A program made the translations under genes and the position numbers. From Polynucleobacter bastaniensis (GTDB lineage: Bacteria; Pseudomonadota; Gammaproteobacteria; Burkholderiales; Burkholderiaceae): 64,000 nt of DNA. The stretch covers positions 496,001-560,000 of the forward strand of contig NZ_JACVOU010000001.1 of NCBI RefSeq assembly GCF_018882205.1, given 5' to 3'. This document shows, piece by piece, positions 1 through 9,976 of the stretch (within the stretch, counting starts at the first letter, position 1; every line of letters starts with the position of its first letter). Below the pieces are notes generated by a model that saw only the letters and a list, made by a program, of their open reading frames with translations, did no database searches and was not told the origin of the DNA.

Positions 1-2
1 AG

Positions 3-341
3 GCAAAGATTGTGATTAATATCCACCAAACTGAATACCACGATACTTTGGAAGAGTTAAGGGTTTTGCCCGCCCTAAGAAGGGGTGCAATTGTTATTAG
101 TGAGTCAACGCCTTATGCAGAAAAAACATGGTACTCAAAATTTATCATTTGGGGTTCGTTAGAGCAGATACCCGATTTAATTATCCATACTCAAAGAAAC
201 TATAATCAAATCCACCGTCAAATTTTTGGTGATACGTTGCATTCACATTTTCTGAGGCGCATGAGGCGAATTGAACGGTGCAATGAGCTTGCATCTGTTG
301 GGGCGGCTAAGCGATTAAATCAAGATTTGCTAGGGTTTTAG
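3..341 (+). CDS. C-terminal part of a probable glycosyltransferase (cut by window edge)
   Basis: The frame is open to the left edge (first full codon at base 3), and the GTG at base 12 has no visible ribosome site, so this is the 3' end of a longer gene. The fragment contains the pattern EELRVLPAL followed by GAIVISE. This resembles the donor-binding helix and following strand near the C-terminus of GT-B glycosyltransferases. The last ~50 residues are a charged, Arg-rich tail. It lies 19 bp before rfbB on the same strand, which fits a polysaccharide role. The family call rests on this short motif only; the substrate cannot be judged. Confidence 0.5.
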   Translation, partial: AKIVINIHQTEYHDTLEELRVLPALRRGAIVISESTPYAEKTWYSKFIIWGSLEQIPDLIIHTQRNYNQIHRQIFGDTLHSHFLRRMRRIERCNELASVGAAKRLNQDLLGF

Positions 342-360
342 TCTATTTGAAGAGGTCTTC

Positions 361-1419
361 ATGATTTTGGTCACTGGTGGTGCTGGCTTTATTGGTGGAA
401 ATTTTGTTCTTGATTGGCTGGCCAATCCAAATGCAGAAGGCATTATTAATCTTGATAAGCTGACCTATGCTGGAAATCTCGCTACCTTAGAGCCTCTCAA
501 GAATGATCGCCGTCATATTTTTATGCACGGTGATATTGGCGATAAAGAGCAAGTCACTAAATTAATTAAAGAGCATCAACCGCGCGTTATAGTGAACTTT
601 GCAGCAGAAAGTCACGTAGATCGATCCATTCATGGACCGGCTGAGTTTGTGCAAACCAATATTGTGGGAACATTTAATTTGTTGGAATGTGCCCGTGAGT
701 ATTGGAATGGTTTGGATGAAGCTGCCAAAAAAGCCTTTCGCTTTCATCATGTATCGACTGATGAGGTTTACGGATCTTTATCGGCAAGCGATCCTGCATT
801 TACGGAAACCAATTCTTATGAGCCTAATAGCCCCTATTCGGCATCTAAAGCTGCTTCCGATCATTTAGTGCGCGCATGGTTCCATACCTATGGCTTCCCA
901 GTGGTCACCACCAATTGCTCTAATAATTATGGCCCTTACCACTTCCCAGAGAAGTTAATTCCGCTGGTGATTCTCAATGCACTCGATGGTAAGCCATTGC
1001 CAATCTATGGTGATGGTCAGCAGATTCGCGATTGGCTCTATGTTGGCGATCATTGTTCAGCTATTCGTGAGGTCTTAGCTAAAGGCAAATTGGGTGAGAC
1101 ATACAACATCGGGGGTTGGAATGAAAAAGCCAACATTGATGTCGTCAAAACGATCTGCGCGATTTTGGATGAGTTAAGGCCGCGGGCTGACGGTAAGTCA
1201 TATGTAGAGCAAATTACTTACGTTAAGGATCGTCCTGGCCATGACCGCCGTTATGCGATTGATGCGAGTAAGGTAGGGCGTGAGCTCGGCTGGCGACCTG
1301 CCGAGACTTTTGATACTGGCATGCGTAAGACGGTGCAATGGTATCTAGATAATCCAGTATGGGTGGAGGGCGTTGTCAGCGGCTCCTACCGCGACTGGTT
1401 ACAAAAGCAATACAACTAA
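361..1419 (+). CDS. rfbB: dTDP-glucose 4,6-dehydratase
   Basis: This is the second enzyme of dTDP-L-rhamnose synthesis; it converts dTDP-glucose to dTDP-4-keto-6-deoxyglucose in the cytosol. The 352-residue protein is an extended SDR: the NAD-binding loop TGGAGFIGG lies at the N-terminus, the T133-D134-E135 catalytic triplet in STDEVYG, and the Y159-x-x-x-K163 pair in YSASK. The length is normal for RfbB. A ribosome site (GAAGAGG) precedes the ATG. It opens the operon rfbB-rfbD-rfbA-rfbC, in which all four rhamnose genes are present and intact. Confidence 0.97.
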   Translation: MILVTGGAGFIGGNFVLDWLANPNAEGIINLDKLTYAGNLATLEPLKNDRRHIFMHGDIGDKEQVTKLIKEHQPRVIVNFAAESHVDRSIHGPAEFVQTNIVGTFNLLECAREYWNGLDEAAKKAFRFHHVSTDEVYGSLSASDPAFTETNSYEPNSPYSASKAASDHLVRAWFHTYGFPVVTTNCSNNYGPYHFPEKLIPLVILNALDGKPLPIYGDGQQIRDWLYVGDHCSAIREVLAKGKLGETYNIGGWNEKANIDVVKTICAILDELRPRADGKSYVEQITYVKDRPGHDRRYAIDASKVGRELGWRPAETFDTGMRKTVQWYLDNPVWVEGVVSGSYRDWLQKQYN

Positions 1420-1435
1420 GACTCACTTCATTTCT

Positions 1436-2398
1436 ATGAATATTTTGGTACTTGGTAGGGATGGTCAATTAGGCAGAGCATTTCATGTTTTGCTAGATGC
1501 GCTCTTGCCTGCTTTGGCAGATAAGCCAAATATTCAATATGTAGGACGCTCTGAATGCGATCTCACTAATGTTGTTGCATTAAACAATCTCTTAAATCAA
1601 TTTCAGCCCAAGCTTATTGTGAATGCCTCGGCATACACAGCAGTTGATCAGGCGGAGACAGATGTTGATCAAGCATTTGCAATTAATACAAGAGCACCTG
1701 AAGTCATGGCGAAATATGCTGCAGACCATAATGCTACTTTTCTCCACTACTCAACAGACTACGTCTTTGATGGTGAAAAATACGGCTATTACTTAGAGGA
1801 TGACGTGCGCAACCCTTTGGGGGTTTATGGGAAAAGCAAGGCTGCTGGAGAAGAGGCTGTTGCTCGAGCATTTGCTAGTAATCATGGCAGCGGTCAATAC
1901 GCTATCTTCAGAGCTAGCTGGGTGTATGGAGATGGTGGTAACTTTATTCGGACCATTTTGCGCTTAGCTAAAGATCGTGCAGAGCTCAAGATCATTCATG
2001 ATCAATATGGTGTGCCAACTAGCGCTCCATGGTTAGCTCAAGTCAGTTTGGATCTGGTGACAGATGAGGGTTTGGGGATTAGACAATTTCCGTCAGGTAT
2101 TTATCATGCCGTTCCCACTGGGGAGACTACTTGGCATAGCTTGGCAGCTTTGGTGGTGCAGCTAGCTTCAGAGGTCGGAGTGCCGTTGAAAGTGGCACCA
2201 GATGGCATCAAGCCAATTCCTGCAGTGGAATACCCTTTACCGGCTCCTAGGCCCATGAATTCAAGGATGTCCACGGATAAGCTCCTTCAAGTATTTTCGG
2301 ATCGGGGCGATATGTCAAAATTGGAACTATTAAATCAGCCTTGGGATGAGGCAGTCCGATCTTATGTGCGTAATTTAGCAAAAGACAAACTTATCTAG
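1436..2398 (+). CDS. rfbD: dTDP-4-dehydrorhamnose reductase
   Basis: This is the last step of dTDP-L-rhamnose synthesis, an NAD(P)H-dependent reduction of the 4-keto group. The 320-residue extended SDR starts [13 protein letters not shown], the usual RmlD dinucleotide fold. YSTDYVFDG follows near residue 105, with the catalytic Y131/K135 in YGKSK. A longer in-frame start at 1373 would overlap rfbB by 47 bp and add 21 residues unlike the family, so the ATG at 1436 was chosen. It lies 16 bp after rfbB and 10 bp before rfbA. Confidence 0.95.
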   Translation: MNILVLGRDGQLGRAFHVLLDALLPALADKPNIQYVGRSECDLTNVVALNNLLNQFQPKLIVNASAYTAVDQAETDVDQAFAINTRAPEVMAKYAADHNATFLHYSTDYVFDGEKYGYYLEDDVRNPLGVYGKSKAAGEEAVARAFASNHGSGQYAIFRASWVYGDGGNFIRTILRLAKDRAELKIIHDQYGVPTSAPWLAQVSLDLVTDEGLGIRQFPSGIYHAVPTGETTWHSLAALVVQLASEVGVPLKVAPDGIKPIPAVEYPLPAPRPMNSRMSTDKLLQVFSDRGDMSKLELLNQPWDEAVRSYVRNLAKDKLI

Positions 2399-2408
2399 AA
2401 AGAATGTT

Positions 2409-3347
2409 ATGGCAGTAAATCAGATAAATCGTAAAGGCATTATTTTGGCCGGTGGCTCTGGAACTCGTTTATACCCAGTCACTCAAGCTGTCTCTAAACA
2501 GCTTATGCCTGTCTATGACAAGCCGATGGTGTATTACCCTTTGACAACGCTGATGCTTGCAGGCATTCGGGATATTTTGTTGATCTCTACGCCGCATGAC
2601 ACGCCGCGTTTCGCAGAGTTGCTAGGTGATGGTTCTCAATGGGGCTTAAATATTGAGTATTGCGTGCAGCCATCCCCCGATGGTTTGGCTCAAGCGTTTA
2701 CTCTGGGAAAAAACTTTATTGGCAATAATCCAAGTGCTTTAGTTCTGGGGGATAACATTTTTTATGGCCATGAATTAGTTAATCAGCTTGATAGTGCTCA
2801 TGCTCGCAATAGCGGCGCCACTGTTTTTGCCTATCACGTCAATGATCCTGAGCGTTATGGCGTAGTGGAGTTTGATAAAGATTACAAGGCACTCTCTATT
2901 GAAGAGAAGCCTCTTAAACCGAGAAGTAGCTATGCAGTAACAGGCTTGTACTTCTACGACAATCAGGTATGCGATATCGCTTCTTCTATTAAACCAAGTG
3001 CACGGGGCGAGTTGGAAATTACCGATGTAAACCGTGCCTATTTAGAGAAGAATGAGCTTAGTGTAGAAATCATGGGTCGTGGTTTTGCATGGCTTGATAC
3101 TGGAACGCACGATTCTTTATTAGACGCTGCAGGCTTTATTGCCACGCTACAGAAGCGTCAAGGCCTTATGGTGGCATGCCCCGAAGAAATTGCCTATCGT
3201 CAGGGCTGGATTAGCGCTAAAGATGTTCTTAAAGTTGCCACTCAACTGAGCAAGAATAGCTATGGTCAATATCTGAGCAAGATCGTGAACGAGCTCAATA
3301 CCTCCGGCCAAGCTGTTTCCTTATCGCATAAGAAGATGATTGGATGA
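2409..3347 (+). CDS. rfbA: Glucose-1-phosphate thymidylyltransferase
   Basis: It makes dTDP-glucose from dTTP and glucose-1-phosphate, the entry step of the rhamnose pathway. The 312-residue protein has the nucleotidyltransferase signature [13 protein letters not shown] near residue 14, then [11 protein letters not shown], the metal-binding GDNIFYGH and the sugar-binding EEKP. All are standard for the RmlA short form. About 20 residues at the C-terminus exceed the typical ~290, which does not affect the call. Its stop overlaps the rfbC start by 4 bp (ATGA), so the two are translationally coupled. Confidence 0.97.
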   Translation: MAVNQINRKGIILAGGSGTRLYPVTQAVSKQLMPVYDKPMVYYPLTTLMLAGIRDILLISTPHDTPRFAELLGDGSQWGLNIEYCVQPSPDGLAQAFTLGKNFIGNNPSALVLGDNIFYGHELVNQLDSAHARNSGATVFAYHVNDPERYGVVEFDKDYKALSIEEKPLKPRSSYAVTGLYFYDNQVCDIASSIKPSARGELEITDVNRAYLEKNELSVEIMGRGFAWLDTGTHDSLLDAAGFIATLQKRQGLMVACPEEIAYRQGWISAKDVLKVATQLSKNSYGQYLSKIVNELNTSGQAVSLSHKKMIG

Positions 3348-3910
3348 GTACCTCTTTGAAGTTACAAGTCACGACTACGGCTATTCATGATGTATTGGTA
3401 ATCGAGCCCAAAGTATTTGGTGATGAACGCGGCTGGTTCACTGAATCATTTAATGCTCTAGATTTTTCTATGGCCACGGGTTTTAATGTAGAGTTTGTGC
3501 AAGACAATCATTCATTTTCCCGTCAATGGACTTTGCGGGGTTTGCATTATCAGCTTGAGCAAACGCAGGGTAAGTTGGTACGGGTTGTAGCTGGTAGCGT
3601 TTTTGATGTAGCCGTAGATATTCGTCAGAATTCACCAACATATGGCAACTGGGTTGGTATTGAGTTGAGCGCACAAAACCATAAGCAAATGTGGATTCCA
3701 GCAGGCTTGGCGCATGGCTTCCTGGTGTTATCTGAAACGGCAGAGTTTTTATACAAAACAACCGACTACTATCATCCACAAAGCGAGACTTGCCTGGCTT
3801 GGAATGATCCCCAGATCAACATTGCATGGCCTTTGCCAGAAGGCATCATACCCAATATGAGTGCCAAAGATTCCGCTGGTTTATCGTGGGATGCTGCTCC
3901 TAAGTTTTAA
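3344..3910 (+). CDS. rfbC: dTDP-4-dehydrorhamnose 3,5-epimerase
   Basis: It epimerises C3 and C5 of dTDP-4-keto-6-deoxyglucose. The 188-residue cupin carries the RmlC hallmarks: [13 protein letters not shown] near residue 25, the catalytic His in RGLHYQ (near residue 65), QGKLVRV, and the AHGFLVLSE strand with a later tyrosine. It is the last gene of rfbBDAC. Its start overlaps the rfbA stop by 4 bp, and 41 bp of AT-rich DNA separates it from waaC. Confidence 0.97.
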   Translation: MSTSLKLQVTTTAIHDVLVIEPKVFGDERGWFTESFNALDFSMATGFNVEFVQDNHSFSRQWTLRGLHYQLEQTQGKLVRVVAGSVFDVAVDIRQNSPTYGNWVGIELSAQNHKQMWIPAGLAHGFLVLSETAEFLYKTTDYYHPQSETCLAWNDPQINIAWPLPEGIIPNMSAKDSAGLSWDAAPKF

Positions 3911-3951
3911 TTAAATTTAGGGGTATTTTCAAAAGATAAGATAATGCCCAC

Positions 3952-4977
3952 ATGAGCAATTTCCCCAAAATCCTGTTGGTGAAACTATCCTCTCTTGGGG
4001 ATGTATTGCATAACTTGCCGATCGCGTGGGATTTGCGTGCACGTTTACCAGAAGCGCAAATCGATTGGGTGGTAGAAGAGGGGTATGTACATCTCTTAGA
4101 GCCCTTGTTGTCGCGTGATGGCTTCAAAGGAATAGATCGCATCATTCCTTTTGGTTTACGCCGGTGGAAGAAAAATCTTTTTAGCTTGACAAGCTGGAAG
4201 GAGTTTTTTGCATTAAGGAAAATACTTCAATCCACCACCTATGACATATTGATTGAAACACAGGGTTTACTTAAATCAGCGATCGTATGCTCCCTAGCTA
4301 AGAAAAGTTCTGGTGCCGTAGTCGCAGGTCTTGCCAATGCAACCGAGTTCTCTGGATACGAGCCTCTGGCTAGAACTTTCTATAACCAGTCAGTACAAGT
4401 TCCTGCACAGTGCCATGCTGTAGACCGTTCACGTTGGGTCATGTGTTCTGCATTAGATTGGCCTTTAATAGAACGAGGTGATGCGCCACAGTTTTATCCC
4501 TTAGACTTTGTCTCTAGTATTCCAAAGAGCGCTGTTGACGGATTGATTGCGCCATATGTCCTATGCTTTCATTCAACAGCTAGGGAGGCTAAGCGCTGGC
4601 CGAATAGCCATTGGATTGAATTTGGCAATGCGCTTTCCGCTCTTGGATACCAAGTCGTTTTTCCTTGGGGCAGTGCTTCAGAAAAAACTGTCAGTGAATC
4701 ACTTGCCGCACAGATAGCGAACGCTTTTGTACCGCCTGCATTTTCCATTGAAGACGCATTTTCTTTGATTGCTGATGCTGCCTTGACAGTAGGTGTGGAT
4801 ACTGGTCTGACGCATTTAGCGGCAGTACTCGATAAGTCTACAGTTGAGATTTATTGCGACTCACCACGCTGGAAGACTGAAGGCTATTGGTCTGAACGTA
4901 TTGCTAATGTGGGTGATATTCAAGATCCACCAAGCGTTCAAGAAGTTCTTGACGCATCCTTGAAGCTTATAAAGTAA
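3952..4977 (+). CDS. waaC: LPS heptosyltransferase I
   Basis: A GT9-family transferase that adds the first heptose to the Kdo residue of the LPS inner core, acting at the cytosolic face of the inner membrane. The 341-residue protein starts with KILLVKLSSLGDVLHNLP, the typical heptosyltransferase N-terminus. Later it has CFHSTAREAKRWP and the C-terminal donor site GVDTGLTHLAAVL followed by the Asp/Pro-rich segment SPRWKTEGYW. WaaC is favoured over WaaF by the short GxxDTGLTH form and the overall length. It follows the rhamnose operon on the same strand and converges with the TolC-like gene, 4 bp away. Confidence 0.9.
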   Translation: MSNFPKILLVKLSSLGDVLHNLPIAWDLRARLPEAQIDWVVEEGYVHLLEPLLSRDGFKGIDRIIPFGLRRWKKNLFSLTSWKEFFALRKILQSTTYDILIETQGLLKSAIVCSLAKKSSGAVVAGLANATEFSGYEPLARTFYNQSVQVPAQCHAVDRSRWVMCSALDWPLIERGDAPQFYPLDFVSSIPKSAVDGLIAPYVLCFHSTAREAKRWPNSHWIEFGNALSALGYQVVFPWGSASEKTVSESLAAQIANAFVPPAFSIEDAFSLIADAALTVGVDTGLTHLAAVLDKSTVEIYCDSPRWKTEGYWSERIANVGDIQDPPSVQEVLDASLKLIK

Positions 4978-4981
4978 GTTC

Positions 4982-6601
4982 TTAGCGCAGTAAAGCGTTG
5001 ATAGAAATCAGATCTTCATCTGATAGTGCTGCTGCATGCGCTTTAAGCCTCATCGCATTGAGAATCGTGTTGTAGCGCGCCTGCTGCAGTTGTGAGCGGG
5101 TGGTAATCAGCGTGTCTAATGCAATGAGCACGTCAATATTAATTAACGTCCCCACTTGAAATCCTAACTTGCTGGACTCTAGTGCGGAGTTAGAAGATCG
5201 CTCTGCTGCTTCATAGGCTTTGACGCTAGCTAAGCCTCCGTAGAAGCCAGTAAATGCCGCTCTCGTATTTTGCGCTGCAGTGCGCCGAGCATTATCGTAG
5301 TTAGCTTTAGCTGCATCGAGCAGGGCTGCATTCTGGCGAATGACAGAGCTATTAAATCCTCCCGAAACCAGCGGGATGGTCATTTGTAGGGCAATAGTAT
5401 TGTTGTAAATATTGGTGTTTGTAGGTGTGTAGCTATTAGCGCTTCCATTTGCCGTGTTATAGCCGGCTGTTCCCACGAAATTTACGGAGGGATAATTGAG
5501 TGCTTGCGAGCCTCGGTAAGTGCTCTCGGCAAGACTGACAGACAGTTGACCAGCCAAGACATTAAAGTTTGCAGTTTCTGCTTGCTGGATCCAATCATCT
5601 AGAGTTTGGCCTTTTGGTAGTTGTGGGTTAACACTTTCCGCAATCGGAATACCGCTATTATCTTTATTTTTGGAGCGAGGATCTTTTAAAACCCCATCAA
5701 TCTTCGCTTCTTTAATGAGTGGTCGTAGAGATCCTACTGGGCGCCCAGTGAGCTGCTCCAATACACCACGCTTAACCACTAAATCAGCTTGAGCACCAAT
5801 CTCTTGGGAGTTGGCAAGATCTAAAGCTGCCTGTGCTGTATTGACATCAACAATGGTGGCTAGACCAGCATCAAATTTAGCTTGTGCGATCTCTAGTTGT
5901 TGCTTGATGAGACTTTTCTTATTGCGAAAAAGTTCTACGTTGTCTTGGCTGGTGAGTGCATCAAAGTACGCTTGTGAGACTCTCAAGATCAGATCTTGTT
6001 GCGCCAAATAAAAACGCATGTCTGCAATTTTTGTATTGAGGTCACCTTGCTTAGATGCCTCAAATGCCGCCACATTAAAAACGGGTTGTGTGAGAGTGAC
6101 TGTATAACCCTTTTGATCAAAAACACGAGAGTTACCTGAATAGCTTGTTAAGGCCGAGCCATTGGTGGCATGTTGATAGTATCTAGTTCCAATGGGGGAT
6201 GCGCTTGCTTGAGGTAGCAAAAGAGATAGGCCTTGCCAATAGAGCTCTTTGCTTGCCTGGTAATTAAAACGTGCCGCGTTAAGGACTGGATCACTAAATG
6301 CAGCCTCTTGATATAGACGAATGAGGTCTGAAGCCTGCCCGGCAGCGCTGGCTGCACCATTTCCATTGAGGTTTGAGGGTGCGGCAGAAGTCGGTATAGC
6401 CTGCTGTGGAACAATCACCATTTGAGGGGGTATATCTAGCCCAATTAAGGCTTGAGTACTCATTGGGGTGGGAAGCGATGGCTTGGCCCCATTGGCGGCC
6501 TGTGCAAAGGTATTGGTTGACGTCGCACTGAGTCCTAGTGCTTGGCATAGGATTAAGCCTAGGGTACTGAGTTGCGAGAGACAAAAACGGGGTGGGGTCA
6601 T
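4982..6601 (-). CDS. TolC-family outer membrane channel
   Basis: An outer-membrane exit duct for a type I secretion or RND efflux pump. The 539-residue protein has an N-terminal signal segment (hydrophobic, ending near TNTFAQA) and a ~60-residue Ala/Pro-rich linker. Two OEP repeats follow: the first contains LRVSQAYFDALTSQDN, and the second ends in a helix-rich segment with LGFQVGTLINIDVLIALD, the TolC pattern for the second repeat. No inner-membrane pump or adaptor gene lies next to it, so the partner is unknown. It is transcribed away from uppP. Confidence 0.85.
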   Translation of the reverse strand: MTPPRFCLSQLSTLGLILCQALGLSATSTNTFAQAANGAKPSLPTPMSTQALIGLDIPPQMVIVPQQAIPTSAAPSNLNGNGAASAAGQASDLIRLYQEAAFSDPVLNAARFNYQASKELYWQGLSLLLPQASASPIGTRYYQHATNGSALTSYSGNSRVFDQKGYTVTLTQPVFNVAAFEASKQGDLNTKIADMRFYLAQQDLILRVSQAYFDALTSQDNVELFRNKKSLIKQQLEIAQAKFDAGLATIVDVNTAQAALDLANSQEIGAQADLVVKRGVLEQLTGRPVGSLRPLIKEAKIDGVLKDPRSKNKDNSGIPIAESVNPQLPKGQTLDDWIQQAETANFNVLAGQLSVSLAESTYRGSQALNYPSVNFVGTAGYNTANGSANSYTPTNTNIYNNTIALQMTIPLVSGGFNSSVIRQNAALLDAAKANYDNARRTAAQNTRAAFTGFYGGLASVKAYEAAERSSNSALESSKLGFQVGTLINIDVLIALDTLITTRSQLQQARYNTILNAMRLKAHAAALSDEDLISINALLR

Positions 6602-6720
6602 CTGATTTAGTTACTTTTTATATGCCATGAAGTTTAAGGCTTATTTGAGTAAAATGCCCTGATTGAGCCCCATTTTGCCAAATCCTCTGTAAGACTTCAT
6701 CTATCTATAAAATCAGAGCT

Positions 6721-7566
6721 ATGGATCTAATTTTGCTAGGTAAGGCGGTAATACTGGGGATTGTCGAGGGCTTAACGGAGTTTTTGCCGATCTCTAGTAC
6801 TGGACATCTGATTTTGGTTGGTGATTTGCTCGACTTTAATGATGAGCGGGGGAAAGCCTTCGAGGTCATCATCCAGTTTGGCGCTATTTTGGCCGTGTGC
6901 TGGGAGTTCCGAGAAAAGCTCTGGAGGGTCGCCTCTACTTTTAAAACAAGTGCGATTTCTCGGCGTTTTGTAATGAATCTACTCATTGCATCGAGCCCGG
7001 CGATGGGTCTGGCCTTCCTGTTTGGTAAGTATATTAAGACTGTATTGTTTGCCCCCATTCCGGTTGCCAGCGCTTTTATCGTGGGCGCGCTTGTTATTTT
7101 TTGGGCTGAAAAACGCCAGAAAACTGTCGCTGCGAGCAAAAACTCTATTCAGTCGGTGGATGGCCTCACTCCTCTGGATGCATTGATGGTGGGCTTAGCT
7201 CAGTGCGCCGCTCTAATGCCAGGAACCTCCCGCTCTGGAGCAACCATTATTGGTGGGATGTTATTTGGTTTACCACGCGCAGTAGCGACGGAGTTTTCAT
7301 TCTTCTTGGCTATTCCAGTAATCGGTGGTGCAACTGCATACGAATTGCTCAAACTTTGGAAAAACCCAGTTTCTCTTTCAGGTGATTTTGTTTGGGCAAT
7401 TGTGATTGGTTTTATTGCTGCATTTATTTCCGCCTTCATTTGCGTGCGCTGGTTAATTCATTACGTTGCTGCACATAACTTCATCCCTTTTGCTTGGTAT
7501 CGAATCATTTTTGGTGTGCTGGTGTTATTAAGTGCATACACCGGTTTGGTTGCCTGGTCAATTTGA
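6721..7566 (+). CDS. uppP: Undecaprenyl-diphosphatase
   Basis: An integral membrane phosphatase that dephosphorylates undecaprenyl-PP on the periplasmic side, recycling the lipid carrier for peptidoglycan, O-antigen and other glycans. The 281-residue protein has the BacA/UppP motifs: E16-G-L-T-E20-FLPISSTGH29 near the N-terminus and PGTSRSG near residues 167-173, within about eight hydrophobic segments. Start and length match the family. The 119 bp upstream are shared with the divergent TolC-like gene. Confidence 0.96.
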   Translation: MDLILLGKAVILGIVEGLTEFLPISSTGHLILVGDLLDFNDERGKAFEVIIQFGAILAVCWEFREKLWRVASTFKTSAISRRFVMNLLIASSPAMGLAFLFGKYIKTVLFAPIPVASAFIVGALVIFWAEKRQKTVAASKNSIQSVDGLTPLDALMVGLAQCAALMPGTSRSGATIIGGMLFGLPRAVATEFSFFLAIPVIGGATAYELLKLWKNPVSLSGDFVWAIVIGFIAAFISAFICVRWLIHYVAAHNFIPFAWYRIIFGVLVLLSAYTGLVAWSI

Positions 7567-7608
7567 GATAGCTCTCATTAATATGAATAAAGATCGACTG
7601 GAAAACTA

Positions 7609-8067
7609 ATGGATGTATCAATAGATGCAATCACAAATAATATTCAATTGGCTCTCGCCCCGGTATTTTTGTTGACTGCAGTTGCCACTATGATTAATGC
7701 AATCTCTGCTCGCTTAGCTCGTTCAGTGGATCGTATGAGGGCTATTCAGCACCGCATTCAAGAGGGTGGCATTCAGGATCAAGTCATGCTGGCCCACATG
7801 ATGAAAGAGGCCAATGAAGCGAAGGTTCGAGGTCGTCTTTGTACTGCTGCAATTTTCTTTGATGTACTCAGTGGCGTATTTATTTCACTTACCGTACTAG
7901 AACTATTCTTCTTTCAGGCTGGTGCAGTGCGATCATTACAAGCAACTTATGTCATTTGGACTTTCGTGCTCGGCCTGATCTCATTTATGACTTCGCTCTC
8001 TATCGTTTTGAGTGAAGTGGTTTATGCCTATCGTTCGGCTGGCTGGAATACGCCCTTTCCAAAATAA
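7609..8067 (+). CDS. DUF2721 membrane protein
   Basis: A 152-residue protein of unknown function. The N-terminus (IQLALAPVFLLTAVATMINAI, interrupted by no charge) and the basic stretch ARLARSVDRMRAIQ are the recognisable DUF2721 signature. Three hydrophobic segments are visible: residues ~14-34, ~80-100 and ~110-132. It lies 42 bp after uppP and 22 bp before trmB on the same strand, so it may be co-transcribed with both. No catalytic motif is evident. Confidence 0.8.
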   Translation: MDVSIDAITNNIQLALAPVFLLTAVATMINAISARLARSVDRMRAIQHRIQEGGIQDQVMLAHMMKEANEAKVRGRLCTAAIFFDVLSGVFISLTVLELFFFQAGAVRSLQATYVIWTFVLGLISFMTSLSIVLSEVVYAYRSAGWNTPFPK

Positions 8068-8089
8068 ACCTTCTAAAGATAAGTATTTC

Positions 8090-8896
8090 GTGAACATCAC
8101 AAGATCAGATCGTATTCGCTCGTTTGTCCTGCGTGCAGGCCGGACCACTGCCGGACAGCAACGCGCTATTGATGAACTCGGTCCCCAGTTTTTAATTCCG
8201 TTTCAGGAATCTGCTCTAAATCTGCAGCAAGCGTTTGATGGATCTTTGCGTCCCAAGATATTAGAAATCGGTTTTGGTATGGGTGAGACTACTGCCAAAA
8301 TTGCTACCTTGCGCCCCGAAGATGATTTTTTAGCGATTGAAGTCCATCCTCCGGGCGTAGGTACTTTGCTGAAATTGATTGGTGAGAATCATCTGACTAA
8401 TTTGCGTTTAATTCGTCATGATGCCGTTGAGGTTCTAGAAAAAATGCTTACCCCTAATTCTTTAGATGGCATCCACATTTATTTTGCAGATCCTTGGCAT
8501 AAAAAGCGCCATCACAAGCGTCGTTTGATTCAGACGCAGTTTGTGAAACTATTGATTTCTCGTTTAAAGCCCGGAGCCTATTTGCACCTGGCAACAGATT
8601 GGCACAACTATGCTGAGCAAATGTTATTGGTCTTAAACGCAGAGTCTGATTTAGAAAATACGTCCACTGAGAAAATGAGTATTGAAACTTTTTCTGCGGC
8701 TGATGTAGCAAGTGATCTTGAGCTTGCTAAAGAATCCTTTAAGGAATTCAAGCCCACTCTCAATCAACTTGATGCCAAGCATCCTGGATATGTAGAGAGG
8801 CCTGCGTATAGGCCGACCACTAAGTTTGAAAACCGCGGGATTAAGTTAGGTCACGGAGTGTGGGACTTGGTTTACAAAAAAATTCAATCAAGTTAG
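8090..8896 (+). CDS. trmB: tRNA (guanine-N7)-methyltransferase
   Basis: It methylates N7 of G46 in tRNA using SAM. The 268-residue protein has the SAM-binding motif LEIGFGMGETTA near residue 60, AIEVHPPGV, YFADPWHKKRHHKRR (the TrmB signature with the catalytic Asp) and the C-terminal TKFENRG. The GTG at 8090 was chosen because RSDRIRSFVLRAGRTT follows at once, as in family members. The alternative ATG at 8012 would overlap the upstream gene by 56 bp and add 26 unrelated residues. It converges with nusB. Confidence 0.95.
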   Translation: MNITRSDRIRSFVLRAGRTTAGQQRAIDELGPQFLIPFQESALNLQQAFDGSLRPKILEIGFGMGETTAKIATLRPEDDFLAIEVHPPGVGTLLKLIGENHLTNLRLIRHDAVEVLEKMLTPNSLDGIHIYFADPWHKKRHHKRRLIQTQFVKLLISRLKPGAYLHLATDWHNYAEQMLLVLNAESDLENTSTEKMSIETFSAADVASDLELAKESFKEFKPTLNQLDAKHPGYVERPAYRPTTKFENRGIKLGHGVWDLVYKKIQSS

Positions 8897-8916
8897 CTAG
8901 AGCGAGAGCTCGGCTA
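8894..8916. terminator. Possible weak hairpin between trmB and nusB
   Basis: The stem TAGC..GAGC / GCTC..GCTA with a GAGA loop begins on the trmB stop codon, in the 25-bp gap between two convergent genes. There is no clear U-run, so a Rho-independent role is doubtful. Confidence 0.3.
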
Positions 8917-8921
8917 TCTAA

Positions 8922-9431
8922 TTAACCAGCCTGCATTTCAGTGCTACGTAATCTTTGAGCTAGTAGGTCGAGTACGCCATTGACGTACTTATGTCCGTCG
9001 GTGCCACCAAAGGTTTTGGCCAATTCCACTGCCTCATTGATAGCCACTTTGTAGGGAACGGCCAAATCAATAGCCAGTTCATAGGTGCCGATTAGAAGGG
9101 CAGCGTGCTCAACAGGAGACAGCTCATTAATAGGGCGATCGAGAGCCGGAGTAATGATGCTCTCTAGCTCATCCGTGCGCTCTAGTACCCCAGTAAAAAT
9201 ACCCTGAAATAAATCATGTTGGCAACGGCGAAATCCAGGATCCTCAGCTAACTGCTTTGCGATTGCCGCAGCATTCGGAAGACTGCCTGCACGGCGCATA
9301 ACTAGACTTTGATAAACGCCTTGGAGGGCATATTCACGGGCGCGACGACGTGGTGTGAGTGAGCGCTTAGGTGCGCTGGGTGCGCCGGGCGTACCTGTTG
9401 CTGCCTGTGAGCTTGGAGCGTTTTTATTCAT
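8922..9431 (-). CDS. nusB: Transcription antitermination protein NusB
   Basis: An RNA-binding factor that works with NusE (S10) at boxA in rRNA antitermination. The 169-residue all-helical protein has TPRRRAREYALQGVYQ at the start of the NusB fold (after a ~25-residue Ser/Pro/Ala-rich leader), ELSPVEHAALLIGTYEL in the middle and VAINEAVELAKTFGGTDGHKYVNGVLD near the C-terminus (read with intervening positions). It is third in ribBX-ribH-nusB, 8 bp after ribH, the usual proteobacterial order. Confidence 0.95.
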   Translation of the reverse strand: MNKNAPSSQAATGTPGAPSAPKRSLTPRRRAREYALQGVYQSLVMRRAGSLPNAAAIAKQLAEDPGFRRCQHDLFQGIFTGVLERTDELESIITPALDRPINELSPVEHAALLIGTYELAIDLAVPYKVAINEAVELAKTFGGTDGHKYVNGVLDLLAQRLRSTEMQAG

Positions 9432-9439
9432 CTTAGGAA

Positions 9440-9955
9440 TTACTCTTCTGAAGGATTGACTTCAAAATCAATATCGGGAGTAAGAGCTAAAGCCAGGTTA
9501 GCCATTTCAACAACAGCTCTTGCGCAATCTGCGCCCTTCACCTGAACGCGAACCTGGGCTTGCTCATCCGTCTCACAGGTGAGAACGCCATTGGCGATCG
9601 GTAATCCAGATTCAAGGCAAACACGGGTAATGCCAGCACCAGATTCATTTGACACAAGTTCAAAGTGATAAGTCTCGCCACGGATGATGGCGCCTAGCGC
9701 AACCAAGCCATCGAACTCGCCTGTTTCAGCTAGTTTTTGTAGTGCAAAAGGAATTTCAAGTGCGCCCGGGACGGTGACTAATTTAATGTCAGATTGCGAC
9801 ACGCCCAGTTTGATTAACTCTTCAATGCAAGCAGTAGTCAGCGCAACACAATGCTCTTCATTGAAGCGTGCCTGCACAATACCCACGCGCAGATCCTGGC
9901 CATTGAGGTCAGTAGCGAGTACTCCTACTGCAGATTCGTCATTACTTATATTCAT
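9440..9955 (-). CDS. ribH: 6,7-dimethyl-8-ribityllumazine synthase
   Basis: It condenses 5-amino-6-ribitylaminouracil with 3,4-dihydroxybutanone-4-phosphate to lumazine, the penultimate riboflavin step. The 171-residue protein has [11 protein letters not shown], the substrate-binding [29 protein letters not shown] with the catalytic His, and [18 protein letters not shown]. It is part of the minus-strand operon ribBX-ribH-nusB, 21 bp after ribBX. Confidence 0.97.
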   Translation of the reverse strand: MNISNDESAVGVLATDLNGQDLRVGIVQARFNEEHCVALTTACIEELIKLGVSQSDIKLVTVPGALEIPFALQKLAETGEFDGLVALGAIIRGETYHFELVSNESGAGITRVCLESGLPIANGVLTCETDEQAQVRVQVKGADCARAVVEMANLALALTPDIDFEVNPSEE

Positions 9956-9976
9956 ATTGTTTACTGAAATTACTTA

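Noticed and set aside
1373..1435. Longer N-terminus for rfbD
   Set aside because: It overlaps rfbB and lacks similarity to RmlD; the ATG at 1436 starts directly at the nucleotide-binding fold.
6705..7139. Open frame of 144 codons opposite uppP
   Set aside because: Shadow of uppP; no hydrophobic or catalytic pattern and no plausible start.
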